Shown here: positions 50,562 through 63,394 of the stretch, in pieces | Layout of the letters: every line of letters begins with the position of its first letter | Numbering within the stretch: the first letter of the stretch is position 1 | Source of the DNA: Closterium sp. Naga37s-1 | Lineage: Eukaryota; Streptophyta; Zygnematophyceae; Desmidiales; Closteriaceae | Length of the DNA: 64,000 bases | Reading direction: 5' to 3' | NCBI GenBank assembly: GCA_947471745.1 | Contig: CANJKZ010000068.1 | Location: forward strand, 834,501 to 898,500 | Notes under the pieces: model-generated | Database searches by the model: none | What the model saw: only the letters and a program-made list of their open reading frames with translations | What the model was told of the DNA's origin: nothing | Position numbers and translations under genes: made by a program

Positions 50562-52150
50562 GAGGTGTCATCCTCGACCTAGCAGCTGCGTTGACCGGAC
50601 CTGAAGGCAAGGAATGGTGGGCTGCTATGAAGGAGGAGATGGAGAGCCTTGATGAGCAAGGCACTTGGACGTTGGCTGACCTACCTGAAGGTCGCAAAAT
50701 CGCCGGCGTCAAGTGGCTGCTGAAGAAGAAGCTGCGGCCTGATGGCACTGTGGAGAAGTACAAGGCCAGGCTAGTGGCTAAGGGCTGTAGCCAGCGATTC
50801 GGCATCGACTACGATGACACTTACGCTCCTGTTGGCAGCTACACCACCGTCCGCGTGCTCCTCTCAATCGCCGCAGCTATGGACCTGGATTTGCTGCAGC
50901 TTGATGTGAAGAATGCATTTCTTCACGGCACCATCGATCACGAGATCTACATGCAGCAGCCGCCTTACTTCACCGACGGTAGCAGCAAGGTGTGCCTCCT
51001 GCAGAAGATCCTTTACGGGCTAAAGCAGAGTCCCCTTCTGTGGTACAAGGAGCTGGACAAGGTGCTCCTTGTGGAGGGGTACAAGAAGAGCCTTGTGGAC
51101 CAGGCCCTATACTACAAGGATGGGGCAAGCGGGAAGCGCGTGTGGCTGCTAATCTACGTGGATGACCTGCTAGCGGCAAGTGAAGACCAGCAGCTTCTGC
51201 AAGACCTGAAGGGGCTGCTGGCCAAGGCATTTCAGCTCCGTGAGGTGGAGCCAGTGGAGCGCTACCTGGGGCTGCAGATTGAGCAAGATCGCCCCAACAG
51301 GACACTCTTCCTGCACCAGAATGTGTACGTGGCGAAGGTGCAGCAGCGGTTCTTCAAGGGGGCGCCACCAAAGAAGTAGCCGATCACTCCTCTCTCCTCT
51401 GCCAGCTTTGCCAAGCAGGATGCCGGGCAGTTTGCCAACCGTACCATGACCGAGTACTTGTCAATTCTCGGCATGGTGCAGTTTGCAGCCATCTCAACCC
51501 GTCCTGACCTCTCTTTTGCATGCAGTCGCCTTGCAGCAGGTGCACACCTCAGGACCGATGCGCATTGGCATGAGCTCTTCCGCACACTCTCCTACTGGGC
51601 TGCCTCACCGGACAAGGGGCTGCTGTTCAAGGGAGGACCAGAGAGTTTGACTCTCATAGGGTATGCGGATGCGGATGATGCAGGCGACGAGGAGAACCGG
51701 TCGTCCACGGGAGGCTACCTCTTCAAGCTTGGCGGAGCTGCCGTTTCATGGCAGGCCAAGAAGCTACAGGGTGCAACCAAACTTTCCTCCACCGAGAGCG
51801 AGCTTGTGGCTGCGGTGGAAGCGGGAAAGGAGGGGCGCAAGCTAAGGTTCCTGCTGTGGGAGTTTCAACTGCTCAAGAAGGGTGTCCCCACCACCCTGTA
51901 CGTCGACAACATGTCAGCGGTGCAGCTCAGCCAGGCGGGCGGGCTGCAGGGGCGCATGAAGCATGTAGACCGTCGCCACATGTGGCTACAGGACATGGTG
52001 CGCATGAAGAAGTTGGAGGTGCAGCACATCCCTACAACGGCACAGCCCGCGGACTTCTTCACGAAGCGACTCAAGAAGGCAGCCTTCAACCGATGCTGTG
52101 CAGCAGCCGGGCTGGTCCAGCGTGCTCCTGACAGCAAGGGGGCGTGTTAG
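50562..52150 (+). pseudogene. E2 partial unit: RT-RNase H joined to F LTR
   Basis: Starts inside the E pol frame (GGVILDLAAALTGPEGKEWW) directly at the F LTR. RT with YVDD runs to TAG at 51377-51379; RNase H continues in the same frame to TAG at 52148-52150, which lies inside the next LTR. About 1 kb (50562 to about 51580) duplicates 43003-44021 left of F. A chimeric frame 50207-51379 runs from F LTR into RT, probably by chance. Confidence 0.9.
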
Positions 52151-52780
52151 AAGGAAATGCTGCCATGAGCAACAAAATGTCTGCGCTGGGATTCGAACTC
52201 GTGACCTTCAAATCTGTCCTGAAAGTGTCTCAGGACAGATTCAGGACAGTTTCTGCTAAGGCGTTGGTTATGGTGCACACGAGTTTCGAACTGGAGACCT
52301 TTTGATTCAAGTGTCCCGGAAGTTTCTTGTCAGGACAGATTGGGGATAGTTTGGGGACAGATTGGGGACAGTTTGGCGAAATCGATCTCGGGTCGCGTTG
52401 GGTTTGAAACTCGGCAGCGAAGTGTCGAAGTCAACGGTATACGCACGGGAGTTACAGTCGGTGGTCGACGGAATTCTTGTCGCGGAAATTCTCGTCTACG
52501 GAATTCCAGTCAATGGAATTCGCTCGGCGAAATTCAAGGCTCCGAATTTCGCGTCGACGAAATTCAACGTGCGACCCGGGTCGACACTTTCTTGTGTGCT
52601 TTTATTTTGTATTGCGTCCTAGTATAAAACAAGAGAGCACAAACCAGAAATCAACCAAGTCATTATCACTGCTATGTTTGTGTGTAACTCTGGCTATAGT
52701 GGACCGTTTCCTGCAATCTTTGGTGCGTTGGAATCGTGCTTCTGAGCTCTATCAAGCTGCTATAGTAGTGGAATCCTACA
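52145..52780 (+). repeat. E LTR 2
   Basis: 636 bp. TATA-like AGTATAAAAC near 52621; PBS TGGTATCAGAGC at 52781-52792. Confidence 0.95.
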
Positions 52781-52886
52781 TGGTATCAGAGCTGCGGTAT
52801 CTGCGTCGATCCAACTAGCGGCTTGATTCCGTCCTCCCATCACTTCTTTCCCACGTTGGTGTGGCCGACGCTCGTTTTGACTGCGC

Positions 52887-54421
52887 ATGGAGTGGTTAAC
52901 GAGCGCCGAGGGTCTGAATGCCCGTCAGGAGCTGGAGGTGTCCGTTCGTGAGCACCACCCTCACTTGCGTGATGAGGAAGTCGACCTCATTGTGGACGGT
53001 CGTCTACTACGCATGGTTCGGGAGCGCGCGGCGGAGCAAGCACCTGCGAGCGGCCAGCAAGGAGGAACTGGTGAAGGAGGAGCTGTGCACGAGGCTCCAA
53101 TTGCTGTGGGCGTTGGTGGAGGAGCTCTTGCACCGACCATTGACTCGGGAATGATCGGGGCGAGCTACGGTCACTTCAAGTTTAGAGTTGAACACATCTC
53201 CGTGACGCCGCTGCTGGAGGGAAGGCACGACCTTACCGCGTGGGTCAGCGCCATCCGACCTCAGCTCCAGTGTGCTGATTTGTGGCAGTTTTGCAACGGG
53301 ACAGCATCAAGCCCGGCCCCAAACAACCCCTTGCAACGAAGGGAGTACGCAAAGGGCCAAATGCCTGCATTCATGGTGCTGAACCGATGTGTTTCTCCAC
53401 CCATCCGAATGTCCATCTCTGGTTTCTCCCAGCAAGAGAAAGCCGGGCAGCTAGCATGGGCATATATCTTGTCTACTCATCAAGTTCGTGATGCTCTCCA
53501 CGCTTCCCTACTTCAGACCTAGTTAGCCCAACTCAGGAAGGGAGATGATGAGACGGCGGAATCCTACTGCAATAGGGCCCGCACCATCCGAGCGGAGATG
53601 CTGACCATTGGACAGGAGGTCCACATGGCCACGTTTGCCGCCCACGTGCTGAAGGGCCTACCACCGGAGTACGGATTTCTTCGCCGCAAGCTCGAAATTT
53701 CCAGCCCTGACATGACGGTGGAACGCATGTGCAGCGAGGTGTTGATGGAGGAGCAGACTCTCTCCATCGAACAGAGTTACAAGCAGATCACCAGCGATGC
53801 ATCTGCTTTCTCGGGCGCTGTCAACACCACCGTGGCTACAACGGGGGTCAACGGGAAGGAAGGAAAAGGGGGAAGGGAGCAGACGGACAAGAAGAAGGAT
53901 GGCAAGCGGGAGAAGAAGCGAGCCCCCTTCAAGGGGCGCTGCTACAACTGCAATGAGGAGGGGCACATGGCTGCCAAGTGCCCCAATAAGAAGAAGATAC
54001 AACGCCCGCGGCAGCCGCGAACGTAGCCGAAGGAGACGGGAAGGGCGTGGCGCTCACCGTCGCGTGTTCGGCTGCAAAGTTGCTGGCCGACGACAAGGAC
54101 TTGTGGTTCCTTGACTCGGGATGCTCCCAACACATGACCGGCCGCAAGGAGTGGTTTACGGTGATCCGTGACCCATCTGCAACGAAATCAGTCAAAGGGT
54201 TTGATGGTTCTATGCAGGAAGTTGCCGGTGTTGGTGAGGTTTTGCTGGAGGGCACTAACGGCTTGCGTGTGACCCTACATGATGTCCTCTTTGTGCCAGG
54301 AATGAAGGCCAACTTGGTCTCCCCTGGGCAGCTCTTGGACAAGGGAGCAAAGCTGCAAACCGAGGAAGGTGTCACTCGCATCATCGCATCAGGAGGTCAA
54401 GTGGCTGCAATGGCACGATAA
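52887..54421 (+). pseudogene. E3 Gag-protease
   Basis: Same structure as E1: ATG 52887, TAG 53520-53522, zinc knuckle near 53940-53981, TAG 54024-54026, protease in the -1 frame (catalytic Asp at 54112-54114), TAA 54419-54421. Predicted Gag blocks are identical to E4 and differ from E1 at only a few residues. Confidence 0.9.
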
Positions 54422-54526
54422 CGCCATCGCCTTCACTGCCTTGACCTGAAACCGGGGCCAGCAAGGAACGGTGCAACGGCTGCAGCGGCATGCAACGGCA
54501 CGGCGGCTGCAGCGGCATGCATCGAT

Positions 54527-57500
54527 ATGGCGGGTGGAGCGGCGAGCAACGGCACAGGGGCTGCATCGGCATGCAATGGCACGGCTGCAACGGCAAGCAA
54601 CGGCACGGCGAAGGAGATTGCTGATGTGGCATCAAGCAAGCCGGAAGCTAAAGATGGAGCGGCCAGCCTCAAGACGTACACGGTGGGCTCCAAGGCAGCG
54701 CCCAACCTGTGGCACGCTCGCCTTGGACACGTCCACTTCGATGCGGTCAAGCGGACAGCCACGAGCGGTGGCGTGTTCGGTCTGGACCTGGAGAAATGAG
54801 GTGAGGATATGCCGTGCACTTCCTGCCATGAAGCCAAACTCACTCGTGAATCATTTCCGCTGCACGACGAACGAGAGGAGCAGGTACTTGGGCTGGTCCA
54901 TACTGACGTGTGCGGTCCATTTCAGACCCTAGCCATGGATGGAAGCAGGTACTACATTCTTTTTGTCGACCACGCCTCACGTTACACCTGGGGGAATACG
55001 TTGAAGCTGAAGAGCGACGCGCTTGCTGCCTTCAAGGAATGGCTTCCCGAAGCTGAACGCCAAACCGGGATGACGCTTAAGGTGTTGCGGTCGGACCAGG
55101 GAGGGGAGTTTCTGTCGAATGAGTTTCTGTTGTTGCTGAAGCAACGAGGAATTTTACGTCAACTCTCCTGCCCTTCGACCCCCCAGCAGAACGGTGTGGC
55201 TGAACGCCGCAACCGTACGGTAACCGAGGGCATGCGTGTGATGTTGGGGCACATGGGGGTGAAAGCACACTGGTGGCACTTCGCTTTCCAGCAGTTCTTG
55301 TGGGTGGTAAACCGTGTGCACCAATCCACCCTGCCCCATGGTGTGACCCCTCATTTGGTGGTGTTCAAAGTCAAACCCGATGTGTCCATGGTCCGTGTGT
55401 TTGGGTGCATGGTGCAGTACCTCATTCCTGAGCATGAACGTGAGAGGAAGCTTGCAAGCAAGACTCGTTGGGGCATTCATTTGGGCATGAGCATGGAAAG
55501 TAAGGGATGGCGTGTGGTGGATGTTGAGTCAAAGCGCATGGTCATCACCTGGGATGCACGTTTTTATGAGGACATGTCACTTGAACGGTGGCAGAAATGG
55601 CGTGCACGCGTGGGTGACCGGAATGACCAGCCCACACCACCCTTTGCTTCAGTCCCATCTCTCTTCCCTGAGCCCCACGACCCCGAGCAGAATCCGCCGC
55701 CACCACGTACCGTCATCGTGGTCCCGGTACCGTCTGTGCAAGGGGGTGAGAAACCCCTTGAACGCTCGGTGGGCCCTTTGGGCAGCAAGGCACCTACTGC
55801 ACCTCCTCCTCTTGGTCCACCCTCCGTTGCTGATTCGGCGCCCGTAGGACCAGAGGATGGTCCTCTGGAGGTTGACACCAGCATGGCTGATCACGAGGAG
55901 GAAGAAGAAGTAGCAGTGGATGAGCAGTCACCAATGGCCCATGAGCATGAGCCTTCACCTGCAGTTCCCCCCTTCCAGCCCATTCCACCACCCCCACGTC
56001 ACTCCAGCAGGCCTAACAAGGGGGTGCCACCCGTACGGTTTCAGCCATCAGCCATGACGGCCCTGGATGCGGATGATGAGGACAACCCGTACGACGTGGC
56101 ATACCTTGCTGAGGACGAGTGCGACACGGACAGCGATGACGAAGTGGAGTACCCAGACGAGGATGAGGAGGAAGGCGCTTCGGGAGGTGTCATCCTCGAC
56201 CTAGCAGCTGCGTTGACCGGACCTGAAGGCAAGGAATGGTGGGCTGCTATGAAGGAGGAGATGGAGAGCCTTGATGAGCAAGGCACTTGGACGTTGGCTG
56301 ACCTACCTGAAGGTCGCAAAATCGCCGGCGTCAAGTGGCTGCTGAAGAAGAAGCTGCGGCCTGATGGCACTGTGGAGAAGTACAAGGCCAGGCTAGTGGC
56401 TAAGGGCTGTAGCCAGCGATTCGGCATCGACTACGATGACACTTACGCTCCTGTTGGCAGCTACACCACCGTCCGCGTGCTCCTCTCAATCGCCGCAGCT
56501 ATGGACCTGGATTTGCTGCAGCTTGATGTGAAGAATGCATTTCTTCACGGCACCATCGATCACGAGATCTACATGCAGCAGCCGCCTTACTTCACCGACG
56601 GTAGCAGCAAGGTGTGCCTCCTGCAGAAGATCCTTTACGGGCTAAAGCAGAGTCCCCTTCTGTGGTACAAGGAGCTGGACAAGGTGCTCCTTGTGGAGGG
56701 GTACAAGAAGAGCCTTGTGGACCAGGCCCTATACTACAAGGATGGGGCAAGCGGGAAGCGCGTGTGGCTGCTAATCTACGTGGATGACCTGCTAGCGGCA
56801 AGTGAAGACCAGCAGCTTCTGCAAGACCTGAAGGGGCTGCTGGCCAAGGCATTTCAGCTCCGTGAGGTGGAGCCAGTGGAGCGCTACCTGGGGCTGCAGA
56901 TTGAGCAAGATCGCCCCAACAGGACACTCTTCCTGCACCAGAATGTGTACGTGGCGAAGGTGCAGCAGCGGTTCTTCAAGGGGGCGCCACCAAAGAAGTA
57001 GCCGATCACTCCTCTCTCCTCTGCCAGCTTTGCCAAGCAGGATGCCGGGCAGTTTGCCAACCGTACCATGACCGAGTACTTGTCAATTCTCGGCATGGTG
57101 CAGTTTGCAGCCATCTCAACCCGTCCTGACCTCTCTTTTGCATGCAGTCGCCTTGCAGCAGGTGCACACCTCAGGACCGATGCGCATTGGCATGAGCTCT
57201 TCCGCACACTCTCCTACTGGGCTGCCTCACCGGACAAGGGGCTGCTGTTCAAGGGAGGACCAGAGAGTTTGACTCTCATAGGGTATGCGGATGCGGATGA
57301 TGCAGGCGACGAGGAGAACCGGTCGTCCACGGGAGGCTACCTCTTCAAGCTTGGCGGAGCTGCCGTTTCATGGCAGGCCAAGAAGCTACAGGGTGCAACC
57401 AAACTTTCCTCCACCGAGAGCGAGCTTGTGGCTGCGGTGGAAGCGGGAAAGGAGGGGCGCAAGCTAAGGTTCCTGCTGTGGGAGTTTCAACTGCTCAAGA

Positions 57501-57772
57501 AGGGTGTCCCCACCACCCTGTACGTCGACAACATGTCAGCGGTGCAGCTCAGCCAGGCGGGCGGGCTGCAGGGGCGCATGAAGCATGTAGACCGTCGCCA
57601 CATGTGGCTACAGGACATGGTGCGCATGAAGAAGTTGGAGGTGCAGCACATCCCTACAACGGCACAGCCCGCGGACTTCTTCACGAAGCGACTCAAGAAG
57701 GCAGCCTTCAACCGATGCTGTGCAGCAGCCGGGCTGGTCCAGCGTGCTCCTGACAGCAAGGGGGCGTGTTAG
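54527..57772 (+). pseudogene. E3 integrase-RT-RNase H
   Basis: One frame broken by TGA (54797-54799) and TAG (56999-57001). Integrase Asp 54905-54907, Asp 55094-55096 and Glu 55202-55204 keep D-35-E spacing. YVDD is at 56777-56788. RNase H has GYADADDAGD, SSTESELVAAVEAG, YVDNMSAVQL and PADFFTKRL. The final stop lies in the LTR. Apart from the stops all catalytic residues are retained. Confidence 0.92.
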
Positions 57773-58402
57773 AAGGAAATGCTGCCATGAGCAACAAAAT
57801 GTCTGCGCTGGGATTCGAACTCGTGACCTTCAAATCTGTCCTGAAAGTGTCTCAGGACAGATTCAGGACAGTTTCTGCTAAGGCGTTGGTTATGGTGCAC
57901 ACGAGTTTCGAACTGGAGACCTTTTGATTCAAGTGTCCCGGAAGTTTCTTGTCAGGACAGATTGGGGATAGTTTGGGGACAGATTGGGGACAGTTTGGCG
58001 AAATCGATCTCGGGTCGCGTTGGGTTTGAAACTCGGCAGCGAAGTGTCGAAGTCAACGGTATACGCACGGGAGTTACAGTCGGTGGTCGACGGAATTCTT
58101 GTCGCGGAAATTCTCGTCTACGGAATTCCAGTCAATGGAATTCGCTCGGCGAAATTCAAGGCTCCGAATTTCGCGTCGACGAAATTCAACGTGCGACCCG
58201 GGTCGACACTTTCTTGTGTGCTTTTATTTTGTATTGCGTCCTAGTATAAAACAAGAGAGCACAAACCAGAAATCAACCAAGTCATTATCACTGCTATGTT
58301 TGTGTGTAACTCTGGCTATAGTGGACCGTTTCCTGCAATCTTTGGTGCGTTGGAATCGTGCTTCTGAGCTCTATCAAGCTGCTATAGTAGTGGAATCCTA
58401 CA
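57767..58402 (+). repeat. E LTR 3
   Basis: 636 bp, almost identical to LTR 2. The following PBS reads TAGTATCAGAGC (58403-58414), with A for the second G, the only PBS change in the array. Confidence 0.95.
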
Positions 58403-58508
58403 TAGTATCAGAGCTGCGGTATCTGCGTCGATCCAACTAGCGGCTTGATTCCGTCCTCCCATCACTTCTTTCCCACGTTGGTGTGGCCGACGCTCGTTTT
58501 GACTGCGC

Positions 58509-60043
58509 ATGGAGTGGTTAACGAGCGCCGAGGGTCTGAATGCCCGTCAGGAGCTGGAGGTGTCCGTTCGTGAGCACCACCCTCACTTGCGTGATGAGGA
58601 AGTCGACCTCATTGTGGACGGTCGTCTACTACGCATGGTTCGGGAGCGCGCGGCGGAGCAAGCACCTGCGAGCGGCCAGCAAGGAGGAACTGGTGAAGGA
58701 GGAGCTGTGCACGAGGCTCCAATTGCTGTGGGCGTTGGTGGAGGAGCTCTTGCACCGACCATTGACTCGGGAATGATCGGGGCGAGCTACGGTCACTTCA
58801 AGTTTAGAGTTGAACACATCTCCGTGACGCCGCTGCTGGAGGGAAGGCACGACCTTACCGCGTGGGTCAGCGCCATCCGACCTCAGCTCCAGTGTGCTGA
58901 TTTGTGGCAGTTTTGCAACGGGACAGCATCAAGCCCGGCCCCAAACAACCCCTTGCAACGAAGGGAGTACGCAAAGGGCCAAATGCCTGCATTCATGGTG
59001 CTGAACCGATGTGTTTCTCCACCCATCCGAATGTCCATCTCTGGTTTCTCCCAGCAAGAGAAAGCCGGGCAGCTAGCATGGGCATATATCTTGTCTACTC
59101 ATCAAGTTCGTGATGCTCTCCACGCTTCCCTACTTCAGACCTAGTTAGCCCAACTCAGGAAGGGAGATGATGAGACGGCGGAATCCTACTGCAATAGGGC
59201 CCGCACCATCCGAGCGGAGATGCTGACCATTGGACAGGAGGTCCACATGGCCACGTTTGCCGCCCACGTGCTGAAGGGCCTACCACCGGAGTACGGATTT
59301 CTTCGCCGCAAGCTCGAAATTTCCAGCCCTGACATGACGGTGGAACGCATGTGCAGCGAGGTGTTGATGGAGGAGCAGACTCTCTCCATCGAACAGAGTT
59401 ACAAGCAGATCACCAGCGATGCATCTGCTTTCTCGGGCGCTGTCAACACCACCGTGGCTACAACGGGGGTCAACGGGAAGGAAGGAAAAGGGGGAAGGGA
59501 GCAGACGGACAAGAAGAAGGATGGCAAGCGGGAGAAGAAGCGAGCCCCCTTCAAGGGGCGCTGCTACAACTGCAATGAGGAGGGGCACATGGCTGCCAAG
59601 TGCCCCAATAAGAAGAAGATACAACGCCCGCGGCAGCCGCGAACGTAGCCGAAGGAGACGGGAAGGGCGTGGCGCTCACCGTCGCGTGTTCGGCTGCAAA
59701 GTTGCTGGCCGACGACAAGGACTTGTGGTTCCTTGACTCGGGATGCTCCCAACACATGACCGGCCGCAAGGAGTGGTTTACGGTGATCCGTGACCCATCT
59801 GCAACGAAATCAGTCAAAGGGTTTGATGGTTCTATGCAGGAAGTTGCCGGTGTTGGTGAGGTTTTGCTGGAGGGCACTAACGGCTTGCGTGTGACCCTAC
59901 ATGATGTCCTCTTTGTGCCAGGAATGAAGGCCAACTTGGTCTCCCCTGGGCAGCTCTTGGACAAGGGAGCAAAGCTGCAAACCGAGGAAGGTGTCACTCG
60001 CATCATCGCATCAGGAGGTCAAGTGGCTGCAATGGCACGATAA
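58509..60043 (+). pseudogene. E4 Gag-protease
   Basis: ATG 58509, TAG 59142-59144, TAG 59646-59648, -1 protease frame to TAA 60041-60043. Protein blocks are identical to E3. Confidence 0.9.
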
Positions 60044-60148
60044 CGCCATCGCCTTCACTGCCTTGACCTGAAACCGGGGCCAGCAAGGAACGGTGCAACG
60101 GCTGCAGCGGCATGCAACGGCACGGCGGCTGCAGCGGCATGCATCGAT

Positions 60149-63100
60149 ATGGCGGGTGGAGCGGCGAGCAACGGCACAGGGGCTGCATCGGCATGCAATG
60201 GCACGGCTGCAACGGCAAGCAACGGCACGGCGAAGGAGATTGCTGATGTGGCATCAAGCAAGCCGGAAGCTAAAGATGGAGCGGCCAGCCTCAAGACGTA
60301 CACGGTGGGCTCCAAGGCAGCGCCCAACCTGTGGCACGCTCGCCTTGGACACGTCCACTTCGATGCGGTCAAGCGGACAGCCACGAGCGGTGGCGTGTTC
60401 GGTCTGGACCTGGAGAAATGAGGTGAGGATATGCCGTGCACTTCCTGCCATGAAGCCAAACTCACTCGTGAATCATTTCCGCTGCACGACGAACGAGAGG
60501 AGCAGGTACTTGGGCTGGTCCATACTGACGTGTGCGGTCCATTTCAGACCCTAGCCATGGATGGAAGCAGGTACTACATTCTTTTTGTCGACCACGCCTC
60601 ACGTTACACCTGGGGGAATACGTTGAAGCTGAAGAGCGACGCGCTTGCTGCCTTCAAGGAATGGCTTCCCGAAGCTGAACGCCAAACCGGGATGACGCTT
60701 AAGGTGTTGCGGTCGGACCAGGGAGGGGAGTTTCTGTCGAATGAGTTTCTGTTGTTGCTGAAGCAACGAGGAATTTTACGTCAACTCTCCTGCCCTTCGA
60801 CCCCCCAGCAGAACGGTGTGGCTGAACGCCGCAACCGTACGGTAACCGAGGGCATGCGTGTGATGTTGGGGCACATGGGGGTGAAAGCACACTGGTGGCA
60901 CTTCGCTTTCCAGCAGTTCTTGTGGGTGGTAAACCGTGTGCACCAATCCACCCTGCCCCATGGTGTGACCCCTCATTTGGTGGTGTTCAAAGTCAAACCC
61001 GATGTGTCCATGGTCCGTGTGTTTGGGTGCATGGTGCAGTACCTCATTCCTGAGCATGAACGTGAGAGGAAGCTTGCAAGCAAGACTCGTTGGGGCATTC
61101 ATTTGGGCATGAGCATGGAAAGTAAGGGATGGCGTGTGGTGGATGTTGAGTCAAAGCGCATGGTCATCACCTGGGATGCACGTTTTTATGAGGACATGTC
61201 ACTTGAACGGTGGCAGAAATGGCGTGCACGCGTGGGTGACCGGAATGACCAGCCCACACCACCCTTTGCTTCAGTCCCATCTCTCTTCCCTGAGCCCCAC
61301 GACCCCGAGCAGAATCCGCCGCCACCACGTACCGTCATCGTGGTCCCGGTACCGTCTGTGCAAGGGGGTGAGAAACCCCTTGAACGCTCGGTGGGCCCTT
61401 TGGGCAGCAAGGCACCTACTGCACCTCCTCCTCTTGGTCCACCCTCCGTTGCTGATTCGGCGCCCGTAGGACCAGAGGATGGTCCTCTGGAGGTTGACAC
61501 CAGCATGGCTGATCACGAGGAGGAAGAAGAAGTAGCAGTGGATGAGCAGTCACCAATGGCCCATGAGCATGAGCCTTCACCTGCAGTTCCCCCCTTCCAG
61601 CCCATTCCACCACCCCCACGTCACTCCAGCAGGCCTAACAAGGGGGTGCCACCCGTACGGTTTCAGCCATCAGCCATGACGGCCCTGGATGCGGATGATG
61701 AGGACAACCCGTACGACGTGGCATACCTTGCTGAGGACGAGTGCGACACGGACAGCGATGACGAAGTGGAGTACCCAGACGAGGATGAGGAGGAAGGCGC
61801 TTCGGGAGGTGTCATCCTCGACCTAGCAGCTGCGTTGACCGGACCTGAAGGCAAGGAATGGTGGGCTGCTATGAAGGAGGAGATGGAGAGCCTTGATGAG
61901 CAAGGCACTTGGACGTTGGCTGACCTACCTGAAGGTCGCAAAATCGCCGGCGTCAAGTGGCTGCTGAAGAAGAAGCTGCGGCCTGATGGCACTGTGGAGA
62001 AGTACAAGGCCAGGCTAGTGGCTAAGGGCTGTAGCCAGCGATTCGGCATCGACTACGATGACACTTACGCTCCTGTTGGCAGCTACACCACCGTCCGCGT
62101 GCTCCTCTCAATCGCCGCAGCTATGGACCTGGATTTGCTGCAGCTTGATGTGAAGAATGCATTTCTTCACGGCACCATCGATCACGAGATCTACATGCAG
62201 CAGCCGCCTTACTTCGCCGACGGTAGCAGCAAGGTGTGCCTCCTGCAGAAGATCCTTTACGGGCTAAAGCAGAGTCCCCTTCTGTGGTACAAGGAGCTGG
62301 ACAAGGTGCTCCTTGTGGAGGGGTACAAGAAGAGCCTTGTGGACCAGGCCCTATACTACAAGGATGGGGCAAGCGGGAAGCGCGTGTGGCTGCTAATCTA
62401 CGTGGATGACCTGCTAGCGGCAAGTGAAGACCAGCAGCTTCTGCAAGACCTGAAGGGGCTGCTGGCCAAGGCATTTCAGCTCCGTGAGGTGGAGCCAGTG
62501 GAGCGCTACCTGGGGCTGCAGATTGAGCAAGATCGCCCCAACAGGACACTCTTCCTGCACCAGAATGTGTACGTGGCGAAGGTGCAGCAGCGGTTCTTCA
62601 AGGGGGCGCCACCAAAGAAGTAGCCGATCACTCCTCTCTCCTCTGCCAGCTTTGCCAAGCAGGATGCCGGGCAGTTTGCCAACCGTACCATGACCGAGTA
62701 CTTGTCAATTCTCGGCATGGTGCAGTTTGCAGCCATCTCAACCCGTCCTGACCTCTCTTTTGCATGCAGTCGCCTTGCAGCAGGTGCACACCTCAGGACC
62801 GATGCGCATTGGCATGAGCTCTTCCGCACACTCTCCTACTGGGCTGCCTCACCGGACAAGGGGCTGCTGTTCAAGGGAGGACCAGAGAGTTTGACTCTCA
62901 TAGGGTATGCGGATGCGGATGATGCAGGCGACGAGGAGAACCGGTCGTCCACGGGAGGCTACCTCTTCAAGCTTGGCGGAGCTGCCGTTTCATGGCAGGC
63001 CAAGAAGCTACAGGGTGCAACCAAACTTTCCTCCACCGAGAGCGAGCTTGTGGCTGCGGTGGAAGCGGGAAAGGAGGGGCGCAAGCTAAGGTTCCTGCTG

Positions 63101-63394
63101 TGGGAGTTTCAACTGCTCAAGAAGGGTGTCCCCACCACCCTGTACGTCGACAACATGTCAGCGGTGCAGCTCAGCCAGGCGGGCGGGCTGCAGGGGCGCA
63201 TGAAGCATGTAGACCGTCGCCACATGTGGCTACAGGACATGGTGCGCATGAAGAAGTTGGAGGTGCAGCACATCCCTACAACGGCACAGCCCGCGGACTT
63301 CTTCACGAAGCGACTCAAGAAGGCAGCCTTCAACCGATGCTGTGCAGCAGCCGGGCTGGTCCAGCGTGCTCCTGACAGCAAGGGGGCGTGTTAG
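60149..63394 (+). pseudogene. E4 integrase-RT-RNase H
   Basis: Same stops as E3: TGA 60419-60421, TAG 62621-62623. The only residue change from E3 in the main block is Thr to Ala in PPYF(T/A)DGSSK of RT. All catalytic motifs are present. Confidence 0.92.

Noticed and set aside
50207-51379. 390-codon frame as a new fusion gene
   Set aside because: Runs from F LTR into E RT across a rearrangement joint; the first 118 codons match no domain and the corresponding frame in the left LTR is unrelated to coding.
52186-52300. Functional tRNA gene in the E LTR
   Set aside because: Only T-arm- and D-arm-like pieces on opposite strands; no closed cloverleaf.
39704-63394. Stop-codon reassignment to explain the E stops
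   Set aside because: TAG, TAA and TGA all occur in E as breaks, while other genes here use normal stops; shared ancestry of one defective copy is simpler.
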